From: Caldilineaceae bacterium SB0661_bin_34 | Lineage (GTDB): Bacteria > Chloroflexota > Anaerolineae > Caldilineales > Caldilineaceae | DNA length: 64,000 bases | NCBI GenBank assembly: GCA_009841145.1 | Contig: VXMJ01000029.1 | Coordinates: forward strand, 19,590 to 83,589 | Direction of reading: 5' to 3' | Shown here: positions 55,107 through 63,789 of the stretch, one piece after another | Layout of the letters: the number at the start of each line of letters is the position of its first letter | Position numbering within the stretch: position 1 is the stretch's first letter | Notes under the pieces: generated by a model | Told to the model about the DNA's origin: nothing | Seen by the model: only the letters and a program-made list of their open reading frames with translations | Database searches by the model: none | Made by a program: the position numbers and the translations under genes

Positions 55107-55877
55107 ATGGCTGTACTGGATCGATTTCGTCTGACTGGTCGAGCGGCCGTCGTGACCGGAGGTGCCAGTGGCATCGGTGAGAGTTTCGCCTTCGCGCTAG
55201 CCGAAGCCGGGTCCAACGTGGCCGTGGCGGACAGGAATGGTAGGAGGGCCCGACATGTGGCCAATTGCCTTGAGGCATTGGGTGTGGAGGCCATGAGCCT
55301 TGAGGTGGATGTCACGTGCCAGGAGCAAGTTCGGTTGATGGTCGCCGAAGTCGCGGATCGTTGGGGACGTGTCGATATCGGCGTCAACAATGCGGGAATC
55401 GCCTTGAAAGCCAAGGCTGAGGAAATGACCGAGGCGGATTGGGATGCAACCATCGCGGTCGACCTCAAGGGGGTGTTTCTCTGCACACAGGCCGAAGGCC
55501 GGCTCATGCTCGATCAGGGAGCCGGTTCAATCATCAACACCGCTTCAATGTCGGGCCGAATCGTCAATCGACCCCAACTGCATGTGGCGTACAACGCCGC
55601 CAAGGCAGGGGTTGTGCAACTGACGCGCAACTGCGCTGCCGAATGGGGTAGCCGGGGGGTTCGCGTCAATTGCATCAGCCCGGGCCATACGCTAACTCCC
55701 ATGACCGCCTTGAACATGGACGGCGCCAACGGTGAGATCTGGAAGTCCAACACTCCGATGGGCAGGCTGGGGCTGGCCCGCGATCTCCAGGGAGGACTGG
55801 TGTACCTCGCTTCGGATGCATCCAGCTACGTTACGGGCCACAATCTGACCGTCGACGGCGGTTACACCCTTTGGTAG
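55107..55877 (+). CDS. short-chain dehydrogenase/reductase
   Basis: Classical SDR of 256 residues. The cofactor loop is TGGASGIG (17-24); NNAG carries Asn95; Ser147, Tyr162 and Lys166 (YNAAK) complete the tetrad. DRN after the second strand (ADRNGRR) puts Asp at the end of beta-2, which favours NAD over NADP. SPGHTLTPM and VTGHNLTVDGGY are normal for the family. GAGGGG lies before the ATG. The substrate is not predictable; polyol or sugar dehydrogenases are among the nearest types. It stands alone, convergent with the MerR-like gene. Confidence 0.9.
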   Translation: MAVLDRFRLTGRAAVVTGGASGIGESFAFALAEAGSNVAVADRNGRRARHVANCLEALGVEAMSLEVDVTCQEQVRLMVAEVADRWGRVDIGVNNAGIALKAKAEEMTEADWDATIAVDLKGVFLCTQAEGRLMLDQGAGSIINTASMSGRIVNRPQLHVAYNAAKAGVVQLTRNCAAEWGSRGVRVNCISPGHTLTPMTALNMDGANGEIWKSNTPMGRLGLARDLQGGLVYLASDASSYVTGHNLTVDGGYTLW

Positions 55878-56087
55878 TGCGGCCCCGCCTTGCCAACTCG
55901 GGCAGTTGGCCGCGCCAGTGACACCGATGGACCTTGGACTGCCATGTCCTCCGGATCGCACCTGTAGTGCCGGAACTGCGGTCCCACTCGACTAGTCCAG
56001 TCAGCGACCGGAACGCGGATGTCCTGATTAACGGACTAAGGAATCAGGCACTAGTCCGGTGTCCTGACGCGTCCCGCAAGTGGCTCC

Positions 56088-56738
56088 TCAGACTGGAAGA
56101 TTCAACAACCCAGTGCGCATCAGGAACATGACGCCCGCGAGGGCTGAACAAGCTGCGACGGTGCCAACCAGGAACCAAATGAACCACGTCAGGCCTTGCC
56201 GGCGCGTGGCCTGAAGTTCCTCGCTCAACTGGGCATTCTTCATCGTCAAGTCGTTGATATCTTCCGCCATCGTGGACATCTGATCCTGCATGGCCTGCTG
56301 TGCATGGATCGTCTCCGTGATTTGGCCCAGTCGGTGGTTGATTTCCGGCAGTGTCGCCAGTTGAGCCTGAGTCTGGGCCACTGCGTCGACCAATGTGAGC
56401 ATCGCCGTGGTTACACTCTGGAACTCGACCGACGGCTGGACCTGGGTTTCACCTACGGGTTCGGCCTCCACCTGGGCAGGTTCGTCGGGAAAGTCCATCA
56501 TGGCCAGCTTGGCCCGCACCGATTCGTGATTGAGACCGGAACTCATCTGTTCTCTGGCGGCTTTCAGGACCGCAATGTCCCGTTCGTCGAAAGTCCGGGT
56601 GCTGCCACTCTTGGGACTGGCCTCGTTCGAGAGATAGGGAGCAAACTCCTTGGCATAGCGTCGAACGGTATCGGGGCTGACTGCCAGTTCATTGGCCACA
56701 GCTGTAACGGACTTGCGAGTTACGGTAGGTGCATTCAT
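56088..56738 (-). CDS. MerR-type DNA-binding protein with C-terminal membrane anchor
   Basis: A 216-residue protein of unusual layout. Residues 8-75 form a MerR-like winged helix (VTAVANELAVSPDTVRRYAKEF, then TRTFDERDIAVLKAA). Residues 80-115 are an acidic linker and about 115-182 a Gln-rich coiled coil. Residues 184-207 are one hydrophobic helix (LTWFIWFLVGTVAACSALAGVMF) followed by a short tail. It would thus bind DNA while tethered to the inner membrane. ATG 56738 is the first plausible start; the frame upstream is low-complexity shadow. The gene was divergent from hemC before an insertion sequence entered between them. Neither target genes nor signal are known. Confidence 0.85.
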   Translation of the reverse strand: MNAPTVTRKSVTAVANELAVSPDTVRRYAKEFAPYLSNEASPKSGSTRTFDERDIAVLKAAREQMSSGLNHESVRAKLAMMDFPDEPAQVEAEPVGETQVQPSVEFQSVTTAMLTLVDAVAQTQAQLATLPEINHRLGQITETIHAQQAMQDQMSTMAEDINDLTMKNAQLSEELQATRRQGLTWFIWFLVGTVAACSALAGVMFLMRTGLLNLPV

Positions 56739-56803
56739 GGCATTGGGCACCGGAGCGTGTCCTTGGATTGCGAAAACGGGAAAATGGTGTCCGAGGGGTG
56801 CGA

Positions 56804-56834
56804 GGCAGGGGGTCTGCGAACTTGCAGACCTGCC
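56804..56834. promoter_or_regulatory. dyad upstream of the MerR-like gene
   Basis: GGTCTGC (56811-56817) and GCAGACC (56824-56830) pair perfectly around six bases, and GGCA/TGCC extends the stem past a 3-base bulge. It lies 66-96 bases before the regulator's ATG, so it may be its operator or a leader hairpin. Confidence 0.35.
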
Positions 56835-56937
56835 GCACCGGGCGCGAGGTCGTGCTGATATTGTACGGGATTCGCTGTCAACGCCTAATCGTTGCGACAG
56901 GACAGGATTGGGTTGTAGCCGCCTGCGGCACCATCCC

Positions 56938-56942
56938 CTTAG
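56938..56942. repeat. target-site duplication, left copy
   Basis: CTTAG directly precedes the left end of the insertion sequence and matches the right copy. It contains the YTAR core (TTAG) used by IS701-type elements. Confidence 0.85.
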
Positions 56943-58430
56943 CTGGACTTTGTACAACTTGGAGTGAAGCGGTCAGGGTCGGTTGCGGTCGTACTCAGGC
57001 GGTGTAGCAGAGGAACTCCCAGAGTTGGGCCGGATCCAAGGGCGGGGGTTTTTGCCTGTCGGGGGGCGGTCGGGAGCGTGAAAAAGGTGGCCTGCCGGTC
57101 CAGAGGGTGAGACGCACGAGGGCCAGGGCATCGGCGAAGGTGGGTCGGGTCTTGGGATACCAGGCCGCCCGGCGCGGCACCAGGGGCCGGCCCCGCAGCA
57201 GGGCGTGGGCGACCACGGTGACCCAGCTGAAGAGGCCCAGCAGGACGGGCGTGGTGCGGGCGATGGCGGGGGCCGCCCACTGTCGTTGGGTCTCCCCGCC
57301 CAGGTGTGTGCGCACGGCCTGGAAGGTGACCTCCACCTGCCAGCGGCGCAGGAACCAGGCCACCATCGTATGCGGCGTGCGCTGTGGGTCGGTACAGAGC
57401 AGGGCCGTCGGTGCCCGGACCCCGGCCGGGTCCCGCAGCAGCACCCAGCGCAGGGGCACGACGGGCTGGCCGGAGTGGATCCGGAGGGCCGTGCCCGTGG
57501 CATGGTCCAGGACCTTGCGACGCCCGTCGTACCAGCGCACGGTCAGCGGTCGCCAGGTCGTCTGCGGGTCTGCCAGCCGCTGCCGCAGCGAGGGCAGGCG
57601 CGCCCCCTTGAGCCGCGGGCGGCCGGTCTGGCCCGGTCGCCGCGGAGGCGCAGGCGCATACAGGGCCGCATCCAGGCGCAGGCGCACGACGGCCACGAGG
57701 GCCCATCGTTGACAGGCCGCCAGCAGGCGCAGGGTGGCATAGGTCCGGTCGGCCACCACGACCAGGTCCCGGTCGGGCAGCCAGCGGCGCAGGAGACCCA
57801 GCATCTGGCGCGCCCAGTCGGTAAGCGTCTTGTGGCGCCGGCCCTGTTCCCCATGGTAGCGGGCCGACGGGGCCAGGACCGTGAGGAAGGGCAGGGCCCA
57901 GACCCGCTGCGCCCACGGGATCCGGACGAGCCACATCAAGCTGAGCCAGCGTAGGCCCATGGCCTTGACGAAGTGGCTGTGCGAGGAGCGCACCGCGTCC
58001 CGGTACACCCCCTTGGCTTCAATGCGCGGCCCCGCGCGCCGCTCGATGGTCTCGTCCAGGCCAAACACCAGGGGACCGCCCGGGTCCAGGTGGCGCAGCA
58101 GCAGGGCCAGCAGTTGTCGGCTGGCCGCCAGGGCGGACCAACGGGCCCGGTTGAGCACCTGGTGGTAGAGGGCAAAGTCGGGCTCGGCCTGCCGTCCCAG
58201 CACCCGCAGGCAGGCGCACACCGTGCGCCGACCGGGGGCCAGCACGGCTCCGATCAGCAGTCGTTGTGCCTTGCGCCAGGTACGGGCGTCGAACAGCGAC
58301 GCGAAGGGCGACAGCAACGGTACAATGGCGTCCGGCAGGCTGGGCATGATGAACCTTTGGTGATGAATTGGTTCATTCTGCCAGCCTGCTTTTCCCTCCC
58401 TGTTTCGACATCAAGTTGTACAAAGTCCAG
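56943..58430 (-). mobile_element. complete insertion sequence, IS701/IS4-like
   Basis: A 1488-bp element bounded by perfect 19-bp terminal inverted repeats, CTGGACTTTGTACAACTTG at the left and its complement at 58412-58430, and flanked by CTTAG duplications. It carries a single intact transposase gene on the minus strand. Its coding part is noticeably richer in G+C than the surrounding genes, suggesting arrival from another genome. Perfect ends, duplication and open frame indicate a recent, probably active insertion. It lies between the MerR-like gene and hemC. Confidence 0.95.
56995..58347 (-). CDS. DDE transposase of the IS701/IS4 group
   Basis: A 450-residue transposase filling the insertion sequence. 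The DDE residues are probably Asp in FGLDETIERRAG (about 97), Asp in VVVADRTYATL (about 198) and Glu in RRWQVEVTFQAVRTHLGGE (about 345), the last fitting the IS4-type W-x-E-x5-F pattern. The HTH-like N-terminal part and WALPFLTVLAP segment are usual in this group. It starts with ATG 58347, 65 bases inside the right repeat. The frame is intact, with strong third-position GC. Confidence 0.93.
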   Translation of the reverse strand: MPSLPDAIVPLLSPFASLFDARTWRKAQRLLIGAVLAPGRRTVCACLRVLGRQAEPDFALYHQVLNRARWSALAASRQLLALLLRHLDPGGPLVFGLDETIERRAGPRIEAKGVYRDAVRSSHSHFVKAMGLRWLSLMWLVRIPWAQRVWALPFLTVLAPSARYHGEQGRRHKTLTDWARQMLGLLRRWLPDRDLVVVADRTYATLRLLAACQRWALVAVVRLRLDAALYAPAPPRRPGQTGRPRLKGARLPSLRQRLADPQTTWRPLTVRWYDGRRKVLDHATGTALRIHSGQPVVPLRWVLLRDPAGVRAPTALLCTDPQRTPHTMVAWFLRRWQVEVTFQAVRTHLGGETQRQWAAPAIARTTPVLLGLFSWVTVVAHALLRGRPLVPRRAAWYPKTRPTFADALALVRLTLWTGRPPFSRSRPPPDRQKPPPLDPAQLWEFLCYTA

Positions 58431-58435
58431 CTTAG
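58431..58435. repeat. target-site duplication, right copy
   Basis: CTTAG directly after the right terminal repeat. With the next three bases it forms TAGAAT (58433-58438), a possible -10 element for hemC. Confidence 0.85.
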
Positions 58436-58486
58436 AATGCGGCCGGTCAGGAAAGGTGGCAACAAGGTTGTCGCGTGGGTTGATTC

Positions 58487-59419
58487 ATGGATGCAAGGCA
58501 ACGCATAAGGGTCGGAACGCGGGGTTCCCGCCTTTCTCGAGTCCAGACCTCCGCTGTTTGTCGGCAGTTGAGGGCCATTGCACCCGGTCTGGAAATCGAT
58601 GTGGTCTCTGTAACAACGGCGGGAGATTGCCATCCGTCCAAACCGTTGCATGCCTTCGGTTCCACGGGGATATTCACGTCGGAACTGGAAGCGGCACTCC
58701 TGCGGCTGGAGATCGACGTGGCCGTGCACAGCCTCAAGGATCTCCCGACAACCATGCACCAGGACCTGACATTGGCGGCGGTCTTGTGCCGAGATGATGC
58801 CAAGGATGTACTGGTAACCCCAGACGGCATGAACCTGAACTCGTTGCCGCCGGGGGCGCGACTGGGTACGTCCAGCCCCCGCAGAACCCGTATGTTGTAT
58901 TCCCTTCGAAGCGACTTTGAAGTCGCGCCGATGCGGGGCAACGTGGACACCCGCATTCGCCGCATGCGGGAGGCACCGTCTGAATGCCGCGGCCTTGTGC
59001 TAGCCGCCTGTGGGTTGACCAGGATTGACCAGACGGATGGTATCTCCGATGAATTTCCGCTGGCAACGTTCCTGACCGCGCCAGGCCAGGGGGCTATCGT
59101 GCTGCAGGTTCGAGGATCGGATCAACACATGGTGGATCTCGTCCAACCCCTGGACCATCTGCCCACCCGGTTGGCCACCCGGTGCGAACGGGCGTTGTTG
59201 CATGGGTTGGGCGGTGGATGTGCGTTGCCGGCAGCTGCCTACGCCACTGTTACCGAAGGCCGAATTCACCTGCGTGCCCATGTACGATCTCCTGATGGAC
59301 AACGCGTTGAATCATTTGAGGCCAGCGGTGCCAGCGCCTGGCGACTGGGCATACGCGCGGCCGATGCACTCCTGGCCCAAGGTGTTCGGAAATGGCTGAC
59401 ACCGGTGTACCCGGCCTAG
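58487..59419 (+). CDS. hemC: hydroxymethylbilane synthase (porphobilinogen deaminase)
   Basis: Joins four porphobilinogens into hydroxymethylbilane in tetrapyrrole synthesis; 310 residues. RVGTRGSRLSRVQT opens the first domain, Asp85 in VHSLKDLPT is the catalytic Asp, and Cys245 in LGGGCALPAAAYA is where the dipyrromethane cofactor attaches. GTSSPRRTRML and FLTAPGQGAIVLQ are conserved. It leads hemC-hemD-hemB. The ribosome site is weak. An insertion sequence ends 56 bases before the ATG, so the promoter has been rebuilt or lost. Confidence 0.95.
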   Translation: MDARQRIRVGTRGSRLSRVQTSAVCRQLRAIAPGLEIDVVSVTTAGDCHPSKPLHAFGSTGIFTSELEAALLRLEIDVAVHSLKDLPTTMHQDLTLAAVLCRDDAKDVLVTPDGMNLNSLPPGARLGTSSPRRTRMLYSLRSDFEVAPMRGNVDTRIRRMREAPSECRGLVLAACGLTRIDQTDGISDEFPLATFLTAPGQGAIVLQVRGSDQHMVDLVQPLDHLPTRLATRCERALLHGLGGGCALPAAAYATVTEGRIHLRAHVRSPDGQRVESFEASGASAWRLGIRAADALLAQGVRKWLTPVYPA

Positions 59420-60195
59420 TCGGGAAACGGATCGGGATCACCCGTGCAAGGAATCAATTGCGCGGGGCAATGCAGGCGGTTGTCGAGTTTGGCGGCATCC
59501 CGATTGCGTTGCCTGCCATCGAAATCCAGACGTTGCCTGTGGGCACCCTAAGGCAAGCGCGAGAGGCGGTTCGCTCGTCGACCTGGGTGGTACTATCCAG
59601 CGTCAACGCCGTCCGGGCGATCGCTCTGTGGCCCGAGTTCAAGGGGTGTCAACCCGAACAATCGCCAAGGTTCGCCGTTATGGGGCCTGTTACGGGCCGT
59701 GAACTGCACAACTCCCTAGGCATTGAACCGGCAAGCATCTGTCACCCGGACAGAAGGTTGGCTTCCCAACTGTGCTTGGCGCCAACGGAAACTGCGACTG
59801 TGCTTCACTCCACGGCCGGACCCGGTCCAGCCCTTTCGCAGTTGGGCGCGAACGGCGATCGCGTGCGTGCGTTTCCGGTGTACCGGACATGTTGCGCCGA
59901 CGGCTTGCGAGTCGCCCTGGCTCGCTTTGGCAGCCCGTTGGATGCGGTCACGTTCACCAGCGGGAGCTGCGTTCGGTGCTTTGCCCTCGGTGTCTCGGAT
60001 CAACCCGGTTCGCATTCCCTCCTGCAGAACACCCTTGTAGCCTGTATGGGAGCCACGAGCCGGGAGGCGGCCACGGCTGCAGGATTGCGCGTGGATGTGT
60101 ATGTCGAAGGGATGTCCTTCCACCGATTGTTGGAAGGATTGGTGCTCAGGTTTCGCAAGGGCAGTCCCGAACCGTCGGACAGGGAGGTGCCATGA
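59392..60195 (+). CDS. hemD: uroporphyrinogen-III synthase
   Basis: Cyclises hydroxymethylbilane to uroporphyrinogen III, inverting ring D; 267 residues. The family is poorly conserved, but the two-domain pattern is visible: GKRIGITRARNQ at the start, STWVVLSSVNAVRA, then FPVYRTC, DAVTFTSGSCVRCF and VACMGATSREAA. It overlaps the end of hemC by 28 bases, so its start codon lies inside that gene, and its stop overlaps hemB as ATGA. Position between hemC and hemB supports the call. Confidence 0.88.
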   Translation: MADTGVPGLVGKRIGITRARNQLRGAMQAVVEFGGIPIALPAIEIQTLPVGTLRQAREAVRSSTWVVLSSVNAVRAIALWPEFKGCQPEQSPRFAVMGPVTGRELHNSLGIEPASICHPDRRLASQLCLAPTETATVLHSTAGPGPALSQLGANGDRVRAFPVYRTCCADGLRVALARFGSPLDAVTFTSGSCVRCFALGVSDQPGSHSLLQNTLVACMGATSREAATAAGLRVDVYVEGMSFHRLLEGLVLRFRKGSPEPSDREVP

Positions 60196-61184
60196 ACAGC
60201 AACGAGTTCGCCGATCCAAGAAGGCCGCGCCGGTTGCGGCAGACGGGAGCCGCGCGGACATTGGTCCGCGAGACAACCCTCGCGCCCTCGGACCTTGTGT
60301 ATCCCTTCTTTGTCCAACATGGGCAGGGTTTGCGGACCGAAATCACCTCCATGCCCGGCCAGGCCCGCCTGACGACGGATTTGTTGCCGGCCGAGGTTGA
60401 ACGGGTGGCAAGGCTTGGCATACAGGCCGTACTGCTGTTTGGCCTACCTCGGACCAAGGATGAAATCGGTTCGGAGAACTTTGCGTCTGATGGCATTGTG
60501 CAACAGGCCATCAAGACTGCAAAGGACGCGGTGCCGGAGATGCTCGTGGTCACCGACGTGTGTATGTGCAGCTACACGGTAGCCGGGCACTGTGGGCTGT
60601 TGGGCCGGGACGGCCGCATTCTCAACGACGAGTCACTGGCTCTGCTGGCCCGCACTGCCGTCAGCCATGCCGAGGCCGGGGCCAATTTGGTGGCCCCAAG
60701 CGGCATGCTGGACGGGATGGTGCATGCACTGCGAACCGGTCTGGACGATGCCGGTTTCGACTTCACTGGCATTCTTTCCTATGCGGTCAAGTACGCATCA
60801 AGTTTTTACGGACCCTTTCGAGAGGCGGCGGATGGGGCTCCCAGGCATGGAGATCGCAAGACGTATCAAATGGACCCGGCCAACCGGGCCGAAGCCCTCA
60901 AGGAAGTTGCGCTGGACATCGAACAGGGCGCCGACATGGTGATGGTCAAGCCGGCGATGGCATTTCTGGATGTGGTCCATGCAGTGAAGCAGGCGTTTCC
61001 CGCCGCCCCATTGGCGGCCTACAACGTCAGTGGGGAATATGCGATGCTGAAGGCCTCGGCCGAGGCCGGTTGGATTTCGGAGCGAGATGCTGTCTTGGAA
61101 CTGCTGCTGGCAATGAAACGGGCCGGGGCCGATGTGATCATTTCCTATCATGCCCCGGACGTCGCCGCCTGGTTATCCGAATAA
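60192..61184 (+). CDS. hemB: delta-aminolevulinic acid dehydratase (porphobilinogen synthase)
   Basis: Condenses two 5-aminolevulinates to porphobilinogen; 330 residues. The zinc-dependent form is indicated by Cys124, Cys126 and Cys134 (C-x-C-x7-C in DVCMCSYTVAGHC). Schiff-base Lys200 (SYAVKYASSFYGPFR) and Lys253 (MVKPAMAFLD) are present. GGAGGTG just before ATG 60192 is a good ribosome site, and the ATGA overlap couples it to hemD. The order C-D-B runs opposite to the biochemical steps. hemA and hemL are not in the window. Confidence 0.96.
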   Translation: MNSNEFADPRRPRRLRQTGAARTLVRETTLAPSDLVYPFFVQHGQGLRTEITSMPGQARLTTDLLPAEVERVARLGIQAVLLFGLPRTKDEIGSENFASDGIVQQAIKTAKDAVPEMLVVTDVCMCSYTVAGHCGLLGRDGRILNDESLALLARTAVSHAEAGANLVAPSGMLDGMVHALRTGLDDAGFDFTGILSYAVKYASSFYGPFREAADGAPRHGDRKTYQMDPANRAEALKEVALDIEQGADMVMVKPAMAFLDVVHAVKQAFPAAPLAAYNVSGEYAMLKASAEAGWISERDAVLELLLAMKRAGADVIISYHAPDVAAWLSE

Positions 61185-61259
61185 TTTTCCGGGACCGCCT
61201 CCCGCGGCTCCGGAAATTCCCGAGTTCCGCCAGCGATCCAATGCAATCGCATTCTGTTT
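61185..61259. other. region after hemB with imperfect inverted repeat
   Basis: AATTTTCCGG (61183-61192) and CCGGAAATT (61210-61218) form an imperfect stem just after the hemB stop; it may help end the operon. The rest of the 363-base gap to the next gene holds the hairpin described next and no recognisable gene. Confidence 0.35.
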
Positions 61260-61287
61260 CGGCAACTCCTTGAGTAAGGAGTTGCCG
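61260..61287. terminator. perfect 12-bp hairpin after the heme operon
   Basis: CGGCAACTCCTT and AAGGAGTTGCCG pair perfectly around the tetraloop GAGT. No T tract follows on either strand, so it is either a factor-assisted terminator, an mRNA-stabilising stem or an operator. Confidence 0.5.
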
Positions 61288-61547
61288 GTTCCGCGGGGCT
61301 GTTCGAACGTAGCCGCGAGGCTCCCATTGGCGTGTTATCCCGGTGTAGCGACGGGTTCAAGCATTCCAGTGCACCGGTACTGCCCCCGGTTGACACAATC
61401 CAAATTGGAAATCGGGTTGTCCTGTCAACGGACCGGGCGAGCGTGCCGCATTCGGGCCCAGTCGCTATAATCCGACATCCTGCCCGTATTGTTTGTCGAT
61501 GCACGGACCAGTTGTGCCATTCGGGCACACCATCAAGGAAACCACAC

Positions 61548-62432
61548 ATGATTGCCAGACGCTTCGGCCAGTGGGTGCATGAGTTCCGGTTTGAGGTCAA
61601 GCCGCTTGACGAACGGTTTCGTTCCTTGGGGCTTGCCGGGGACGCCAAGCAGTTCTATCTCATCAAGGATGTCTTCACAATGCGCGATGGAGACTGGAGG
61701 AATGACAGCCGCGACGTGGTCGGCAGCACGGAGGCCTGGGCTCGCGATCAGTACCTTAGCGACTGGAATCAGACTTTCGTGGCCGATGTCATCGACCAGC
61801 ATCCGCATGTGTTCACGAGAGTCGAAACAGCCAGCGGCTTGCCCATTCGCAACAAGCAAGTCATGGCTTGGACCGGTAGATTCGAACGGGTCTTCGAATC
61901 GGATTTCCAAGGCTTTCTGGATGTGGAGGTCGACCCGACCAGTGGGTGGGGTTGGCTCGAAATGCCGGAATCTTCTATGTACGACCCGGCCTTGGAACAG
62001 GGGCCATGGTGCATCAAGCCCCGGGGTTTCGCCGAGAGCATCGAGGGCATAGGTCTTCCCAGTATGTTGGGGATTTCGACGTTCATCGTGTGGGTCGAAC
62101 TACCAATCAGTGAATACCGAACCCTGCAGCCGGCATTCGCCGGGGGAGTGAGCCGCGCTACCGAGGTCCCGGATGATTTCGCGGCGCGGTTGGCGGACAT
62201 GGCCCGTGTCAACCAGGTGGTCTTTTTCAATCGGGAGGCCACGATCCAGCAGCGCATCATCAAGGATGGGTTCGTACCGTGCAGCGGGGAGTTCGAGGTC
62301 GAACACGGCGCAGATCGGTATGTGGCCCAGCTGGCCGAATCCCTACAATCCGGAGAACAACGGGCCTACTACATCAAACGGAATCTCTGGCACCAGGTAC
62401 ATTGGCTGCCCGTGGGGGTGGAAGAACACTGA
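61548..62432 (+). CDS. unknown soluble protein downstream of the heme genes
   Basis: A 294-residue protein that I cannot assign. It is rich in Trp and aromatic residues, has no signal peptide or membrane helix, and is acidic. Segments such as DWNQTFVADVIDQHPHVFTRVE, DVEVDPTSGWGWLEMPESS and RNLWHQVHWLPVG look like a compact mixed alpha/beta fold. CAAGGA before ATG 61548 supports the start. An oxidoreductase and a URO-D-like gene follow on the same strand, so it may belong with them rather than with heme synthesis. Confidence 0.72.
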   Translation: MIARRFGQWVHEFRFEVKPLDERFRSLGLAGDAKQFYLIKDVFTMRDGDWRNDSRDVVGSTEAWARDQYLSDWNQTFVADVIDQHPHVFTRVETASGLPIRNKQVMAWTGRFERVFESDFQGFLDVEVDPTSGWGWLEMPESSMYDPALEQGPWCIKPRGFAESIEGIGLPSMLGISTFIVWVELPISEYRTLQPAFAGGVSRATEVPDDFAARLADMARVNQVVFFNREATIQQRIIKDGFVPCSGEFEVEHGADRYVAQLAESLQSGEQRAYYIKRNLWHQVHWLPVGVEEH

Positions 62433-62552
62433 CACGGCGCAATCCATGGTCCGTTCGCCGTCCAGTTGCAACGCGGGCGGCAGCCATGGGTTGGCCCGCC
62501 GACCGACTTGGCCGTTGTCTATGAATCCAGTGACTTAGTTCAGGAGTTTGCG

Positions 62553-63581
62553 ATGCCTAGGGAACTTGTTGCCACTGCGGTGGGAAAGGCCTCCTTCAGG
62601 GAATACGATCTGCCGCCGCTTGGCGACAGTGACATCTTGGTGAACACTACGCACAGTGTGGCCAAACATGGGACCGAGATGTCAATTTTCAAAGGCTACG
62701 GCCTGCCGAGGGGCACTTGGGATCCCGATTACCTTGCATTCAGGCCGGACTCGCAACGGCAAACCTTCCCTGTGCCCCTGGGCAATACAGCGGTTGGTCT
62801 TGTCGAGGCGGTAGGACCGGCGGTATCCCGGTTCCAAAAAGGCGATCGGGTCTTCGCCTATGGGCCCTTCCGCGAGCAGCACATGTGGCAGGAGGACCAT
62901 GTTCGGTCCATTCCGGATGGAGTTCCCTGGCAGGCCGCCGGCTGCCTGGACCCGGCCGATTTTGCGGTTGGCGCCGTGCGCGACGGCCATGTCCGGCTGG
63001 GCGATGTCGTGGCGGTTTTTGGCATGGGGGCCATAGGCCTCTGTGTGTTGCAGGCGGTCAGGGCGGCCGGCGCCCACATGTTGATCGCCGTTGAGCCAAG
63101 CACGATGCGGCGGGAGCTGGCATTGGAGCTCGGAGCCAACGAAGTGGTGGATCCAACCGCTGTGGACGCCGGGCTTGCCATCAAGGACCTGAGTGACCGA
63201 CGGGGTGCTGACGTATGCATCGAGTACAGCGGAAGTCACATGGCCCTGCAACATGCATTCCGCGCCGTTGCCTACGGCGGAACGGTTGTCGCGGGGGCTT
63301 TTCCCGGTAGCTATCCGGCGGGTCTTGATCTTGGAGCGGAGGCACACATGAACCGGCCAACGCTGATCTTTAGCCGATCCTGCAGCGAACCGAATCCGGA
63401 CTATCCGAACTGGGACGAGGCACGGTTGTTTGCAGTGGCCTGGCACCTGCTGTGCAGCGGGCAGATCAACTCCGAAGCGTTGGTGCAACCGGTGGTGGCG
63501 TTCGATGATCTGGACGAGGTGTATCCGCGGATTGCGGAGGACCAAGAAAACTATCTGAAGTTGGGAGCGGTCAATAACTGA
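62553..63581 (+). CDS. zinc-free MDR-family oxidoreductase
   Basis: Medium-chain dehydrogenase/reductase of 342 residues. The catalytic-zinc Cys and GHE motif of alcohol dehydrogenases are missing: the corresponding region reads SVAKHGTEMSIFKG (about 35-48) and GNTAVGLVEAVG. The Rossmann motif is VAVFGMGAIGLCVLQ (153-167). The GTE variant occurs in BchC-like and sugar-oxidising relatives, so it probably oxidises a polyol-like or cyclic alcohol with NAD(P). AGGAG six bases before ATG 62553 fixes the start. The substrate is unknown. Confidence 0.87.
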   Translation: MPRELVATAVGKASFREYDLPPLGDSDILVNTTHSVAKHGTEMSIFKGYGLPRGTWDPDYLAFRPDSQRQTFPVPLGNTAVGLVEAVGPAVSRFQKGDRVFAYGPFREQHMWQEDHVRSIPDGVPWQAAGCLDPADFAVGAVRDGHVRLGDVVAVFGMGAIGLCVLQAVRAAGAHMLIAVEPSTMRRELALELGANEVVDPTAVDAGLAIKDLSDRRGADVCIEYSGSHMALQHAFRAVAYGGTVVAGAFPGSYPAGLDLGAEAHMNRPTLIFSRSCSEPNPDYPNWDEARLFAVAWHLLCSGQINSEALVQPVVAFDDLDEVYPRIAEDQENYLKLGAVNN

Positions 63582-63587
63582 CCTTTC

Positions 63588-63629
63588 GGCAAAACACGAA
63601 GGCCGCGATCGCGGCCTTCGTGTTTTGCC
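63588..63629. terminator. bidirectional intrinsic terminator
   Basis: A perfectly palindromic 42-base element: a GC-rich core around GATC flanked by AAAA on the left and TTTT on the right, so it works on either strand. It follows the MDR gene by six bases. Confidence 0.9.
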
Positions 63630-63789
63630 AGGCATCGAAAGAGCAACGTGAACTGCGACGGGACACCCGACACCATTGAGTCTACATTAACCGGGTCCAA
63701 ATCGCAATGTTGATTCCGCGACTGACAGATGGCTTCCTGCTCCGGACAACAACACGGTGCGTGTCCGGCCGGCTTTCAAGGAGAAAATC

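Noticed and set aside
56860..56881. Sigma-70 promoter for the MerR-like gene (TTGACA and TACAAT on the minus strand)
   Set aside because: The two hexamers are only 10 bases apart, far from the 16-19 needed.
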